Of a stretch of DNA of 32,729 nt, positions 1-9,234 are shown piece after piece (position 1 is the stretch's first letter; each line of letters opens with the position of its first letter). The stretch is from Pectinatus brassicae (GTDB lineage: Bacteria; Bacillota; Negativicutes; Selenomonadales; Selenomonadaceae). A program made the position numbers and the translations under genes. The notes below the pieces were generated by a model, which made no database searches, was not told the origin of the DNA, and saw only the letters and a program-made list of their open reading frames with translations. The stretch lies in NCBI RefSeq assembly GCF_014201835.1, contig NZ_JACHFH010000032.1:1-32729 (forward strand), in the 5' to 3' direction.

Positions 1-94
1 CACGGTGGACACCCTTGCCTTGAGCTATGTGCTTGGCACTATTAACCCACACTCGGGACTTTCACCCGTTAGACTGCGCCCATGCCGGGCGCAC
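1..94 (-). mobile_element. Group II intron, probable class IIC, 5' end (partial)
   Basis: Read on the minus strand, position 94 begins GTGCGCCCGGCATGGGCGC, followed by the GGGTGAAAGTCCCGA hairpin and, near the window edge, CAAGGGTGTCC. This is the conserved 5' splice site (GUGYG) and domain I start of bacterial group IIC introns, and it closely resembles, from memory, the Oceanobacillus and Bacillus halodurans IIC introns. The rest, including any reverse transcriptase gene, lies outside the window. It sits two bases after the T-tract of a hairpin terminator, which is the usual target of class IIC introns. I am sure it is a group II intron and fairly sure of the class. Confidence 0.85.
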
Positions 95-96
95 CC

Positions 97-138
97 AAAA
101 AAAGACGCACAAATCCAATACCTGGATTTATGCGTCTT
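97..138 (-). terminator. Rho-independent terminator of the MATE-arsC operon and intron target
   Basis: AAGACGCA (102-109) pairs with TGCGTCTT (131-138), extended by AAATCC/GGATTT inside the loop. On the minus strand it ends in seven T residues (97-103). It lies about 50 nt after the arsC stop codon. Confidence 0.85.
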
Positions 139-188
139 AGCTACTCGGTTAATAGTATATTAATATAATATTTTAGTCTTGTCAATTT

Positions 189-590
189 TTAATAAAGTTC
201 ATTTTTACTAATTCTAGCAATCAATTGCTCAACTTTATTATGAATACTATTGATTATTTTTGTAAATTCTTCATCTGACTTGCCCGAAGGATCATCAAGT
301 CCCCAGTCTTCACGATATTTGCAGGGAAGATATGGGCACTGGACATTACAGCCCATAGTTATAACTACATCAATCGATGGTAATGTTGATAACAACTTGG
401 ATTTTTGCAGTATTTCCATATCAATACCTACCTCTTTCATCAAGCGTACGGCATCCTGATTTATACTGTCCTTCGTTTCTGTTCCTGCTGAATAGGACTC
501 ACAAATATTAAGTCCCATAACCCGCATAAAAGCTTCCGCTATTTGTGACCGACATGAATTATGCACACAGACAAATGCCACTTTGACCAA
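189..590 (-). CDS. arsC: ArsC-type arsenate reductase / low-molecular-weight protein tyrosine phosphatase
   Basis: This 133-aa cytoplasmic protein has the phosphatase loop CVHNSCRS (Cys8-X5-Arg14) at its N-terminus, further cysteines at 81, 85 and 90, and the WGLDDPSG segment holding the general-acid Asp. That pattern fits thioredoxin-coupled arsenate reductases, which reduce arsenate to arsenite through a cysteine relay; members of this fold can also be tyrosine phosphatases. The start is TTG at 590, backed by AGGAGGA six bases upstream. It follows a MATE efflux gene by 15 nt and is probably co-transcribed with it. No arsR, arsB or acr3 is seen nearby, so arsenic resistance is inferred from the family only. 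Confidence 0.85.
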   Translation of the reverse strand: MVKVAFVCVHNSCRSQIAEAFMRVMGLNICESYSAGTETKDSINQDAVRLMKEVGIDMEILQKSKLLSTLPSIDVVITMGCNVQCPYLPCKYREDWGLDDPSGKSDEEFTKIINSIHNKVEQLIARISKNELY

Positions 591-605
591 ATTAATTCCT
601 CCTGA

Positions 606-1949
606 TTATACAGCTTCAATATATTTATGATTTTTCCATTTACCGCTGCGCCAGCGAAATATAAAAATAATCCCCCTAATACATTCATCACAGGCCATGC
701 CTATCCAAATGCCTATAAGTCCCATACCTAGTACTATACCAAAAAAATATGATAATCCAACGGCAAAACTCCACATGCAAATTATACCGACTATTACCGG
801 CAGCTTTATATCACCCGCAGCCTGCAAAGCGCTGACCATAACAATATTAATGCCCCGACCAATTTCCAATATAATTTCTACCAGTAGAACCATGTGACCC
901 AACTGCAAAATTTCCCGATCATCTGTAAACAAACGCAGTACATAATCACTGCCAAAATAAAACAGCAATGTCATCGTTGTGCAGATACTAACTGACAACA
1001 AAGCTGTCTGCCACACTTTTCTGCCAACAATATCTTCCCTATTGGCTCCTATAAAATAACCAACAATAATCTGACCGGCTGAAGCCAGAGCTATAGAATA
1101 AATATAACAAAAAGTTGCCAATATATAAACATATACTTTAGTATTGATAACAGCCAACCCAAACATATTAACCATTTTCATAACCGTCATCTGCGACAGC
1201 TGATAGGAAAGGGTTTCGCCGCCGGAAGGTATACCAATAGACAATACCTGCCGCAATGTTTTCCACGGAAAAGGCTGTAAATATTTCCACGACATATTTA
1301 CCTTTAAATAGCGACGGAAAACAAAAAATAAAATTAATAAGCCTAATAATTTATTACCATTTGTCGATATAGCTACACCTAAAACGCCTAATGCTGGTAT
1401 TGGTCCCAACCCAAAAATAAGAATAGAGTTGCTTACTATATGAAATATATTCATGACCAATGATACTACCATTGTTGTCTTTGTCCAGGAATGACCGCGA
1501 AAGGCGGCTACCAGTGAAAAATATAATCCCTGGAAAATTATACCGCCGCCAACAATTGTTAAATATGTATTGGCTTCAGCCATAATATTTGACGGCAGAT
1601 CCAGCCATATAAATAACTCCTGGTGAAAAATAATCAGCAAGGCACTTGCTGCTAAACTAAAAACCCCATTAAAGAAAAATGATACTGTACAAACTTCTTC
1701 AATCTTTTTTTGATTCTTAGCACCAAAGTATTGGGCAATCAAAATTGTTGTTGCTGTACTCATAACCGTCAATAATATAATAATGACGTTCATTATCTGA
1801 TTAGCATTGGCTACCGCGGCAACTGACTGCTGTGAATAATGGCTTATCATAAACTGATCAACATTCCCCATCAGCATTTGCAAAAAAACTTCAATAAAGA
1901 TCGGCCAGCTCATCTTTAATATTGAAGCATTAAAATTCATTTTTGCCAT
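606..1949 (-). CDS. MATE family efflux transporter
   Basis: A 447-aa integral membrane protein of usual MATE length with about 12 hydrophobic segments. The N-terminal part (IFIEVFLQMLMGNVDQFMIS, then a VAAVANANQI segment) and the duplicated second half match MATE/NorM-type antiporters, which expel organic cations or drugs in exchange for Na+ or H+. GGAGA lies upstream of the ATG. It is the first gene of a two-gene unit with the arsC-type gene and has a promoter at 1984-2012. The substrate cannot be told from sequence. Confidence 0.88.
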   Translation of the reverse strand: MAKMNFNASILKMSWPIFIEVFLQMLMGNVDQFMISHYSQQSVAAVANANQIMNVIIILLTVMSTATTILIAQYFGAKNQKKIEEVCTVSFFFNGVFSLAASALLIIFHQELFIWLDLPSNIMAEANTYLTIVGGGIIFQGLYFSLVAAFRGHSWTKTTMVVSLVMNIFHIVSNSILIFGLGPIPALGVLGVAISTNGNKLLGLLILFFVFRRYLKVNMSWKYLQPFPWKTLRQVLSIGIPSGGETLSYQLSQMTVMKMVNMFGLAVINTKVYVYILATFCYIYSIALASAGQIIVGYFIGANREDIVGRKVWQTALLSVSICTTMTLLFYFGSDYVLRLFTDDREILQLGHMVLLVEIILEIGRGINIVMVSALQAAGDIKLPVIVGIICMWSFAVGLSYFFGIVLGMGLIGIWIGMACDECIRGIIFIFRWRSGKWKNHKYIEAV

Positions 1950-1983
1950 AGTAACTCTATCTCCTTCTCTTTCATAGATAGCT

Positions 1984-2012
1984 ACTATAACACTTATTAT
2001 TTAAAGTAACAA
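1984..2012 (-). promoter_or_regulatory. Sigma-A-type promoter for MATE-arsC
   Basis: On the minus strand: TTGTTA (2007-2012), a 17-bp spacer, then TATAGT (1984-1989), 35 nt before the MATE start codon. Confidence 0.55.
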
Positions 2013-2087
2013 GCAGTTTAATGTAAATTATTCAATATAAATATATTCTTATTTTAACAAAAATTCTTATATTTTTTCAGGATAAAC

Positions 2088-2857
2088 TCAACCAAATTTT
2101 CTAAAAACATTCCACCATTTCATTATTATACTATCAGGAATAATCTTCGTTTTTATATGATAAATAGTTGCTATAAACCCTGGTGTTGATACATTTTTAT
2201 TTTTTTTAGCATCATGCAGCGCTTTACGCGCAACATCTTTTTTATTAGATGCAAATATAAAATTTTTCACATAGCTGTTATTTTTTGTCTTTTGTGCCGT
2301 TTCAATAAAGCTTGTATCCTTTATCCAATAGGGACATACGGCTGTCACTGATATTTTTCCGCTGATAGCTCAACTGCCAACGCCCGGCTGTAATGATACA
2401 AAAAGGCTTTACTTGCTGCATAAATATTTATATATGGCAGAGGATGAAATGCCGCTATCGAACAAATCTGCATAATATGACTGCCTTTTTTCATAAAAGG
2501 GATTACCAGCTGTGTTAGAAGCACCGCGGCCCGGCAGTTGAGATCTACCATATCAGTGCAATCTTTAATATCTATATCTTTATAACTGCCTATTTTCCCT
2601 TTACCAGCAGCATTGATTAAATATTTTACCTGTATTTTTTCCTGATACAATTTTTTTTGAATAATTATAAAAGGTTCTTTTTGCGTAAGATCAAAATCTA
2701 ATATTTCCACATTAGTCTTCATTTGTGACGCAATTTTCTCCATACCCTGCCTCGAACGTGCTATCAGCCATATTACGTCAAGTTTCTCATTATCCAACAA
2801 ATAAGTTAACTCTTCTCCCAATCCACTTGATGCCCCAGTTACTATAGCTATTTCCAT
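2088..2857 (-). pseudogene. Short-chain dehydrogenase/reductase, broken by a single-base frameshift
   Basis: The first part (from 2857) has TGASSGLG for nucleotide binding, a LINAAGKG segment (NAG motif) and the YAASK catalytic Tyr-Lys pair. It runs into TGA just after VELSAEKYQ. The next frame continues with TAVCPYWIKDTSF, the expected SDR sequence after the active site, to 2088. Adding one A to the A5 run (T5 at 2354-2358 on the plus strand) restores one frame of about 257 aa, a normal SDR length. The start at 2857 is chosen because AGAGG lies 8 nt upstream; a GTG at 2866 is too close to it. Either a recent inactivation or a sequencing error. Substrate unknown. Confidence 0.8.
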
Positions 2858-2940
2858 TCTACTCACCTCTCTTATTTTTTTATTTTATTTTCTCAGCGAA
2901 ATTCCTTTATTTTATATAAAATAACTAAACATGCCATACA

Positions 2941-2969
2941 GCTATATATAAAGCTAACCGTTTTGTAAA
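2941..2969 (-). promoter_or_regulatory. Possible promoter of the SDR gene
   Basis: TTTACA (2964-2969), 17 bp, TATAGC (2941-2946) on the minus strand. The -10 is poor. The rest of 2858-3067 shows only AT-rich non-coding sequence. Confidence 0.3.
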
Positions 2970-3067
2970 AGGTAATTATGTAATCTATTCTTAGCTTAAC
3001 TTATTTCTACTTGATTAACTGTTACTAACTTTTATAAATATGTAATTAGCACTTACTTCATAAATAC

Positions 3068-3114
3068 AAAAAGAGCAGTTTAGTCATATCAAATAGTGAC
3101 AAAACTGCTCTTTT
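3068..3114 (-). terminator. Terminator downstream of alsD (bidirectional)
   Basis: AAAAGAGCAGTT (3068-3080 region) pairs with AACTGCTCTTTT (3103-3114), with an inner GTCA/TGAC pairing. A and T tracts on both sides allow use from either strand. It follows the alsD stop by 45 nt. Confidence 0.8.
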
Positions 3115-3158
3115 ATATTTTTATTCTATATTCCTACCACAAATCACTTTAATTTTAA

Positions 3159-3866
3159 TTAACCTTCAGTAATGTTTATTTCTTTCAGCAAATCTTTACG
3201 TGATAATTGGGCATTTAAAAATGCCTTTGTCGTTGGCGTATACAAATTCATATGTGTCTTTTGATCTATATATACAGTGCCCTTATCAATTATATAATCA
3301 AATACATGGCCGCCTTTTTGCAGGCTTTCATCAATAAAATGGAAATGATAACCAGCTACCGCTATGCCTTGAGCATATGCCGGCGTCCAAAACCCAACAA
3401 TAGTTCCTTTGGTATTTTCAAATTCGATAGATTCCTGTTCCTTAACAGCCTGCACCATCGGTACATAATGTTCCTGATAACTTACCGTACGCGTACTTAC
3501 TTTTTTAAACGTGCCTTCAATCAAAATTGCATAATATAAATTTTCACTGGGTATTAAATCCTTTACCAATGTTTCAAAAGATTTTTTTGTCATTGGCTCA
3601 TCTATTTTATATTTTTTCTGCGGATTAAAATACGTTATGGTAGAAAATGGTGTAGAATCCTCTGATCCTAAAGGAATAGCTTCACCACCACGCAAGCGGT
3701 AAAATTTCCCATCAAAAGCAATAAGTTCACCATCCAAATGGTCAAATGTTCCTATGCCGAAATCGCCATGCTCTTTTATCTGATCATAAGTAAGTGCTCC
3801 ATCATAGACGCCATCGAGTAAAGAACTCATTGTGGAAATCTGATATACTTCACCAGTTTTATCCAT
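3159..3866 (-). CDS. alsD: Alpha-acetolactate decarboxylase
   Basis: A 235-aa protein of normal family length that decarboxylates acetolactate to acetoin in the cytoplasm. The metal site is visible as GYHFHF followed by GGHVFDY, giving three His ligands, preceded by a VSTRTV segment and FWTPAYAQGIAVAG. The N-terminal TMSSLLDGVYDG is also typical of the family. It follows alsS by 52 nt on the same strand, so the two form an alsS-alsD operon for acetoin formation from pyruvate, which spares acid production and recycles carbon under low pH or pyruvate excess. A hairpin terminator ends the operon. Confidence 0.95.
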   Translation of the reverse strand: MDKTGEVYQISTMSSLLDGVYDGALTYDQIKEHGDFGIGTFDHLDGELIAFDGKFYRLRGGEAIPLGSEDSTPFSTITYFNPQKKYKIDEPMTKKSFETLVKDLIPSENLYYAILIEGTFKKVSTRTVSYQEHYVPMVQAVKEQESIEFENTKGTIVGFWTPAYAQGIAVAGYHFHFIDESLQKGGHVFDYIIDKGTVYIDQKTHMNLYTPTTKAFLNAQLSRKDLLKEINITEG

Positions 3867-3918
3867 ATAAGAATTCCCCCTTCATCTATAACACCTCTTT
3901 CATATTTTTTATCAATAA

Positions 3919-5625
3919 TTAATTCAATTTATTAGGCAGCATTTTCTGCCCCAAAGCAATATTATCACTGTAATCAACCGGTATATCAACAACAACCGGA
4001 CCTTCATTATAATCAAGTGCTTCCTGAATAACATCCTGCAATTTATCTGGTGAATCCACCCGTAGCCCCTTAGCACCAAAAGCTTCAGCATATTTAACAA
4101 TATCTACCGAACCAAAATCAACACCAGAGGTACGATTGTATTTCATAACCTGTTGAAAAGCTACCATGTTGTATGACCCATCACGCCAAACGAAATGAAC
4201 AACTGGTAATTTTAATCTTACTGCCGTTTCTAATTCCATTGCTGAAAATAAAAATCCGCCATCTCCAGAAATAGATATTGTTTTAGCTTTATTATTAACG
4301 AGGCAGGCAGCAATTGCCCAAGGCAGAGCCACACCTAATGTCTGCATACCATTGCTGAATAATAATGTTTTAGGTTCATAGGCACGGAAATGACGTGCCA
4401 TCCAAATATAGTGTGAACCAATGTCGCAGGCTACTACTGTATTATCACTTATCATATTGCGCAGAGTATGAATAAATTCCAGTGGATGGACAAGATTGTC
4501 ATTGCGCAATTTTATCAAACGACTGCTTTCAGCCAACTGTTCACGCATTGCTGCCAAAAAATATCGATTTTCCTTAGTTATTTCTAATTTATTAAGATAC
4601 TTTGCTAATTCATTAACTGTTGCATCAATGCCGCCTATCAATTCAACATCAGGATAATAATAATTATCAATATCCGGCGGACATTCATCAAGATGAATAA
4701 TTGTCCGGCCATCGTTTTGATTCCAATATTTTGGATCATATTCTACCGGATCATAACCAATAGTCATTATTACATCTGCTTTTTCCAAAACCTGATCACC
4801 AGGCTGATTACGAAACAGTCCAACACGCCCAAGAAAATTTTCTTTCAAATCCCTTGAAATAAGACCAGCTGCCTGAAATGTTTCTACCACAGGAATACTG
4901 CATTTCCCCAGCAAATTTCTTACCGCTTTCACTGCTGAAAATCTGCTGGCACGAATCCCTGCCAATATTACCGGCATCTTAGCTTGCTTTAAAAGTTTAG
5001 CAGCTTTTTCAATAGAGGTGACTGATGCCATTCCCTTCTCAGTCTTTACTACTGGCTTAAAGGGGCGAACCTCCGCCTCATCAGCCAATACATCCTGTGG
5101 CAGACTTACTACTGCTGCCCCCTGTTTTGAGGACTGTGCTGAACGAAAAGCATTTGTCATAACTTCCGGTACTGTATTAGCATCAATTACTTCTGCGCTG
5201 AATTTTGTAATCGGATTAAATACGGCTACATTATCCAATGCCTGATGTGTCTTTTTTAATTTATCATCACGACTGACATTGCCTACCAAAGCTATCACTG
5301 GATCATTTTCTACATTTGCCGTTACAAGTCCGGTAGAAAGATTTGTTGCACCCGGTCCTGATGTTACAAGACAAACCCCTGGTTTACAGGTTAACCTTCC
5401 AACCATTGCTGCCATAAAAGCAGCATTTTGTTCATGCCGACAAACTATCAATTCAGGACCATGGTCTTGTAATACATCAAATACTTTATCTATTTTAGCT
5501 CCAGGTATGCCAAAAATATATTTTACATCCTGTTTTTCCAAGCTATCAACAACAAGCTCCGCACCCGTCAATCTTGTTTTTTGCGGTGCCTGCACTTTTT
5601 TCTTCTCTAAAATTAATGATTTCAT
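3919..5625 (-). CDS. alsS: Catabolic acetolactate synthase
   Basis: Thiamine-diphosphate enzyme joining two pyruvates to acetolactate. Seen in order: GIPGAKID near residue 40, the RHEQNAA segment with the catalytic Glu near 65, the central domain, and the C-terminal cofactor-binding GDGGFLF segment followed by [11 protein letters not shown]. Its closeness to Bacillus AlsS in the first 70 residues and its pairing with alsD and an alsR-like gene point to the catabolic rather than the biosynthetic enzyme; no small regulatory subunit gene is present. I start it at the ATG at 5625 (568 aa) because GGAGAGG lies 8 nt upstream; an ATG at 5652 adds nine residues but has a poorly placed RBS. Confidence 0.95.
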   Translation of the reverse strand: MKSLILEKKKVQAPQKTRLTGAELVVDSLEKQDVKYIFGIPGAKIDKVFDVLQDHGPELIVCRHEQNAAFMAAMVGRLTCKPGVCLVTSGPGATNLSTGLVTANVENDPVIALVGNVSRDDKLKKTHQALDNVAVFNPITKFSAEVIDANTVPEVMTNAFRSAQSSKQGAAVVSLPQDVLADEAEVRPFKPVVKTEKGMASVTSIEKAAKLLKQAKMPVILAGIRASRFSAVKAVRNLLGKCSIPVVETFQAAGLISRDLKENFLGRVGLFRNQPGDQVLEKADVIMTIGYDPVEYDPKYWNQNDGRTIIHLDECPPDIDNYYYPDVELIGGIDATVNELAKYLNKLEITKENRYFLAAMREQLAESSRLIKLRNDNLVHPLEFIHTLRNMISDNTVVACDIGSHYIWMARHFRAYEPKTLLFSNGMQTLGVALPWAIAACLVNNKAKTISISGDGGFLFSAMELETAVRLKLPVVHFVWRDGSYNMVAFQQVMKYNRTSGVDFGSVDIVKYAEAFGAKGLRVDSPDKLQDVIQEALDYNEGPVVVDIPVDYSDNIALGQKMLPNKLN

Positions 5626-5652
5626 AAGCTCTACCTCTCCTGCACTTATCAT

Positions 5653-5820
5653 TCATCATCTAATAATCCTCTGGCCAGAGAAAATATGATAACTTAGTTG
5701 GTTATAAATTTTATTAATGGAATTTATTATTTTCTATAAATATAATATAACATTCGTAAATTAATTGTTCAATTACATTTTTTCGATTATTATAATAGAT
5801 ATAAACTATCATAGGAGGAA
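5653..5820. promoter_or_regulatory. Divergent alsS / alsR control region
   Basis: The only space between the divergent genes, so it must hold both promoters and any LysR-type operator. ATAAATT (5704-5710) and AATTTAT (5721-5727) form a perfect inverted repeat with a 10-bp centre, a possible regulator site. TATAAT at 5791-5796 with TTCAAT 17 bp upstream could serve alsR. No clear alsS promoter was found. Confidence 0.45.
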
Positions 5821-5823
5821 AAA

Positions 5824-6705
5824 ATGGAAATACGTCACTTGCAATACTTTATTGCTGTTTGTAAACATCTGCATTTTACCAAAGCTGCTGAAAGCCTAAA
5901 TATAGCCCAACCAACACTAAGTCAGCAAATCCATGTGCTGGAACAGGAAATTGGCGCAGAACTTTTTGACCGTGTCGGCAAAAAAGTTCTGCTTACACCT
6001 GCTGGTGAAATACTATTTCGCCATAGTATGCGCATATTTGATACCATTGAGCAGGCTTTAGCTGAAATAAGCCAACTCAACGGGCTGGAACGCGGCCAAA
6101 TAAAAGTAGCTTGTCTTGGCACTTATCTGGCTATGGAAACTATCATTGAATTTCATAAACAATACCCTAATATCCACATTGAACTGGAGCAATTATCCAC
6201 AGAACAAATACGCCATAAATTACTGCAAAATGAACTTGATTTTGGGGTTGTTTTTCTGCCATTAGCCGATAAGGAACTCGAAAGCATCCCGCTTTATCAG
6301 GAAAAAATGGTTGTTATGGCTTCAAAAAATCATCCCTTTGCCCAAAAAAAGAGCCTGCTTTTTGAAGAACTAAGCAATGCCCCACTCATAATGATGTCGG
6401 AAAATTTTATTATACGAAGAATTTTTGATCAAACCTGTCATGAAAAAGGCTGTGCCTTCACACCGATATTAGAATTAAGCCAAATGGATGACTTGCGGGA
6501 AATGGTTGAACAAAATATTGGCGTCAGCGTATTACCTTCACTTTATATCCACAGTATGTGTAATCGCCGCAGCATCAAAGCTATTCCTTTTATCAATACA
6601 CAAATCGAACGCACTATTGGCATTGTCTATCGCAAAGGCCGCCATATGTCCGCTGCTTCATTAGAACTTATTGAAAAACTGCAGGCATTTTTCCGTAAAA
6701 GATAA
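5824..6705 (+). CDS. alsR: LysR family regulator, probable activator of alsSD
   Basis: A 293-aa LysR-type regulator. The N-terminus (MEIRHLQYFIAVCKHLHFTK, then AAESLNIAQPTLSQQI) is a classic winged helix-turn-helix; residues from about 90 form the two-lobed inducer-binding domain (VACLGTYLAMETIIEFHKQY, DFGVVFLPL). AGGAGG is well placed before the ATG. Its divergent position next to alsS-alsD matches Bacillus AlsR, which activates those genes in response to acetate and acidity. The function is inferred from context; the family assignment is certain. Confidence 0.85.
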   Translation: MEIRHLQYFIAVCKHLHFTKAAESLNIAQPTLSQQIHVLEQEIGAELFDRVGKKVLLTPAGEILFRHSMRIFDTIEQALAEISQLNGLERGQIKVACLGTYLAMETIIEFHKQYPNIHIELEQLSTEQIRHKLLQNELDFGVVFLPLADKELESIPLYQEKMVVMASKNHPFAQKKSLLFEELSNAPLIMMSENFIIRRIFDQTCHEKGCAFTPILELSQMDDLREMVEQNIGVSVLPSLYIHSMCNRRSIKAIPFINTQIERTIGIVYRKGRHMSAASLELIEKLQAFFRKR

Positions 6706-6863
6706 TTAATACAAATTCATCAGCAATCTCCTTTACTTAAATAAATTTATTTTTTTAGCCTATTTTATTAAAAAAGTTACTTTTTTCTATATAATTTAAT
6801 TAAAAAATAAAGTATAATTAGACGATAAGTGTTTTTCTATTATCATAATTTGGAGGATGTTTT

Positions 6864-8240
6864 ATGAATTTATTTCGGACTAAAGACATTGAGCAAATGC
6901 GCGCCCTCGTTCGCGCTTCCGGAATGGCAAAAAATCTCGGTGTCATTGATCTTATTTTACTTGGTATCGGCGGTGTTATCGGTACGGGCATTTTTGTACT
7001 TACTGGTGTTGCTGCTGCTGAATATGCTGGTCCTGCCGTTATGCTTTCATTTATTATTTCTGGTTTTGCCTGTGGAATGGCTGGTCTTGCTTATGCTGAA
7101 TTTGCATCAATCGTTCCAGCTTCAGGCAGTGCCTATACATATTCCTATGCAGCCCTAGGTGAAATAGTCGCGTTTATTGTCGGATGGAACCTCGTACTTG
7201 AGTATACTGTTACGTCAAGTGCTGTTGCTGCCGGCTGGGCTGGCTATGTAACCGGCTTATTTAAATCAGCTGGTATTCATCTGCCCTTTGCCTTGACTCA
7301 TGTACCTGCCGATGGCGGTATTATAAATATCCCCGCCATACTAATCACATTGCTTTTATCAATATTCCTGATACGAGGCACTAAAGAAAGCACCCGTCTT
7401 AATCGAATTTTAGTTGGCGTAAAACTTTTAGCTGTTTTTATCTTCTTACTATTAGCCGGTCCACATGTAAATACTATGAACTGGCAGCCATTTATGCCAT
7501 TTGGCTTTTCCGGTGTAGCTGGTGGTGCGGCTATTGTCTTTTTTGCCTATATTGGTTTTGATGCCGTAGCCACTACTGCTGAAGAATGTAAAAATCCATC
7601 ACGAGATTTACCGATTGGCATGATTGGTTCACTTATTATCTGCACTATATTGTATGTTATTGTAGCTGCTGTACTTACTGGTGTCGTACCTTATACTCAC
7701 CTAAATAACCCTGAACCCGTAGCTTATGCCCTACGCTATATTGGTTACAATATTGGTTCAGCCCTTGTTGGGGTAGGTGCTATCTGCGGCATCACAACTG
7801 TATTATTAGTACTGTTATATGGCCAGGCTCGTATATTTTTTGCCATGAGTCGTGATGGTATGATTCCTGCTAAAATCTGTAAAATACATCCACGCTTTCA
7901 AACACCCTATCTTGTTACTATTACCGGCTGTATTTTCGTATCATTGATTGCCGGCTTTGCCCCTATCGGTGTAATTGCTGAAATGGCTAATATTGGCACA
8001 CTATCAGCTTTTTTTGTTGCCTCTCTTGGTGTAATGGTTCTGCGTATAAGAAAACCTGATCTGCCACGTACTTTTCGCTGCCCATTAATTTGGCTGGTTG
8101 GACCTCTAGCTGTATTGTCATGCGGTTACCTGATGTATAATCTACCTTGGGAAACATGGGTACGTTTTATCGTCTGGTGTATCATCGGCTTTATTATTTA
8201 CTTTAGTTATAGTTATAAACACAGCTTTCTTAATAAATAA
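6864..8240 (+). CDS. APC family amino-acid permease (YfnA/CAT-like)
   Basis: A 458-aa membrane protein with about 12 transmembrane segments. The first segment, LGIGGVIGTGIFVLTGVAAA, is the APC-family signature with the backbone-binding GVIGTG loop, and the sequence resembles the cationic amino-acid transporter branch (Bacillus YfnA). A typical short YfnA-like N-terminus (FRTKDIEQMRALVRASG) precedes it. GGAGG lies before the ATG, and TATAAT at 6813-6818 may be its -10. It stands alone between alsR and a hairpin terminator. It probably imports an amino acid with protons; the substrate is not predictable. Confidence 0.88.
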   Translation: MNLFRTKDIEQMRALVRASGMAKNLGVIDLILLGIGGVIGTGIFVLTGVAAAEYAGPAVMLSFIISGFACGMAGLAYAEFASIVPASGSAYTYSYAALGEIVAFIVGWNLVLEYTVTSSAVAAGWAGYVTGLFKSAGIHLPFALTHVPADGGIINIPAILITLLLSIFLIRGTKESTRLNRILVGVKLLAVFIFLLLAGPHVNTMNWQPFMPFGFSGVAGGAAIVFFAYIGFDAVATTAEECKNPSRDLPIGMIGSLIICTILYVIVAAVLTGVVPYTHLNNPEPVAYALRYIGYNIGSALVGVGAICGITTVLLVLLYGQARIFFAMSRDGMIPAKICKIHPRFQTPYLVTITGCIFVSLIAGFAPIGVIAEMANIGTLSAFFVASLGVMVLRIRKPDLPRTFRCPLIWLVGPLAVLSCGYLMYNLPWETWVRFIVWCIIGFIIYFSYSYKHSFLNK

Positions 8241-8250
8241 ATATTTATAG

Positions 8251-8298
8251 AAAAAGCGGGACTGCCTTCATGTATTTAAGCATGAGAACAGTCCCGCT
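8251..8298 (-). terminator. Convergent terminator between the APC and FNT genes
   Basis: AGCGGGACTG (8255-8264) pairs with CAGTCCCGCT (8289-8298). The T-tract is best on the minus strand (8251-8255), serving the FNT gene; it may also stop the permease transcript. Confidence 0.85.
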
Positions 8299-8314
8299 TC
8301 TAGTTTACTTCTTA

Positions 8315-9202
8315 TTATTTTTTCAAACATTTTTCTGCTTCTTTTAATTCGCGGCTAACTTGTGCATAAACAAGTACTGTAAATACAAATGTTCCACCCA
8401 AAATATTTCCTACTCCTGTAGGAATAAGAAAACGAATGAAATAATCATAAAGATTTGCTCCACCATTTATTACTTCATAAGCTAATTCGCTGGAACCAAC
8501 AACTACATGCGCAAAGCTCCCCAAAGATATAAAGTAAGTAAAAAATAATATCAAAAATAAACTAAAACTTTGTGACATCGGCATCATCCAAACAATCGCT
8601 GCAATGAGAATTCCTGCCGGTATTCCCTGAATTATATTTTGCATAGGCGTCATAGACACTACATGAGATGCTATCCCATGCAATGCTGCCGATAATTCCG
8701 GTGTTACAAATGTCGGTATTGATAAAAATATTGCTGCCAGCAGCGTTCCTATCAAATTTGATAAAAACACCAGTCCCCACAACCTGCTTATCTGCAATAA
8801 TTTATCTAGCGAAAATTCCCTAAATAATGGTATCACTGTTGTTATTGTGTTTTCGGTAAAAAGCTGCATTCGTCCTAAAATAACAATAATAAAACCTGAA
8901 GTATATCCTATGCTGGTAATAAGATTAGCCCACGGTTTATCTGGTAAATACATCGTAAGCACTGCCTTAAATAAAAAAGAAAATGATATTAAAATCCCCG
9001 CAGCAAAACCAGAATAAATTAAAGCTTTTGTTGGTCTTGATAATTCTTCATCACCGTCACGCCGTATAATTTCAAACAATAAATGCGGTGATAATCGTTC
9101 ATGTTCTTCTAGTATAACCTGCTCTTCACATGATATTTTGGGTTTATCATCTCCCTTTATTTTTATAATTTTTCTTTCCATACTACTATCAGCATGTATC
9201 AT
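8315..9202 (-). CDS. Formate/nitrite transporter family protein (YfdC-like)
   Basis: A 295-aa protein: about 50 charged residues at the N-terminus, then six hydrophobic segments. The segment GRMQLFTENTITTVIPLF corresponds to the conserved family motif around the first half of the pore, and FAHVVVGSSELAYEVINGG matches the second-half repeat. The long soluble N-terminus resembles the YfdC subgroup rather than FocA or NirC. FNT proteins are pentameric channels for small anions, but the YfdC subgroup's substrate is not known to me. The gene follows the nitroreductase by 32 nt, so they are likely one operon. GAGGTG lies rather far (about 13 nt) from the ATG. Confidence 0.85.
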   Translation of the reverse strand: MIHADSSMERKIIKIKGDDKPKISCEEQVILEEHERLSPHLLFEIIRRDGDEELSRPTKALIYSGFAAGILISFSFLFKAVLTMYLPDKPWANLITSIGYTSGFIIVILGRMQLFTENTITTVIPLFREFSLDKLLQISRLWGLVFLSNLIGTLLAAIFLSIPTFVTPELSAALHGIASHVVSMTPMQNIIQGIPAGILIAAIVWMMPMSQSFSLFLILFFTYFISLGSFAHVVVGSSELAYEVINGGANLYDYFIRFLIPTGVGNILGGTFVFTVLVYAQVSRELKEAEKCLKK

Positions 9203-9234
9203 TATATTTTATTTACACCTCACTTAAATCCTTA

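Noticed and set aside
2345-2360. Programmed -1 frameshift in the SDR gene
   Set aside because: No canonical X-XXY-YYZ slippery heptamer and no reason for such control in an SDR enzyme; a lost base is simpler.
5279-5689. 136-codon plus-strand frame opposite alsS
   Set aside because: It lies fully antisense to a certain gene, has no RBS and resembles no protein.
5690-5715. Fifth MerR-type site in the alsS region (ACTTAGTTGGTTATAA)
   Set aside because: Only one half-site matches and there is no TTGACT at the required distance.
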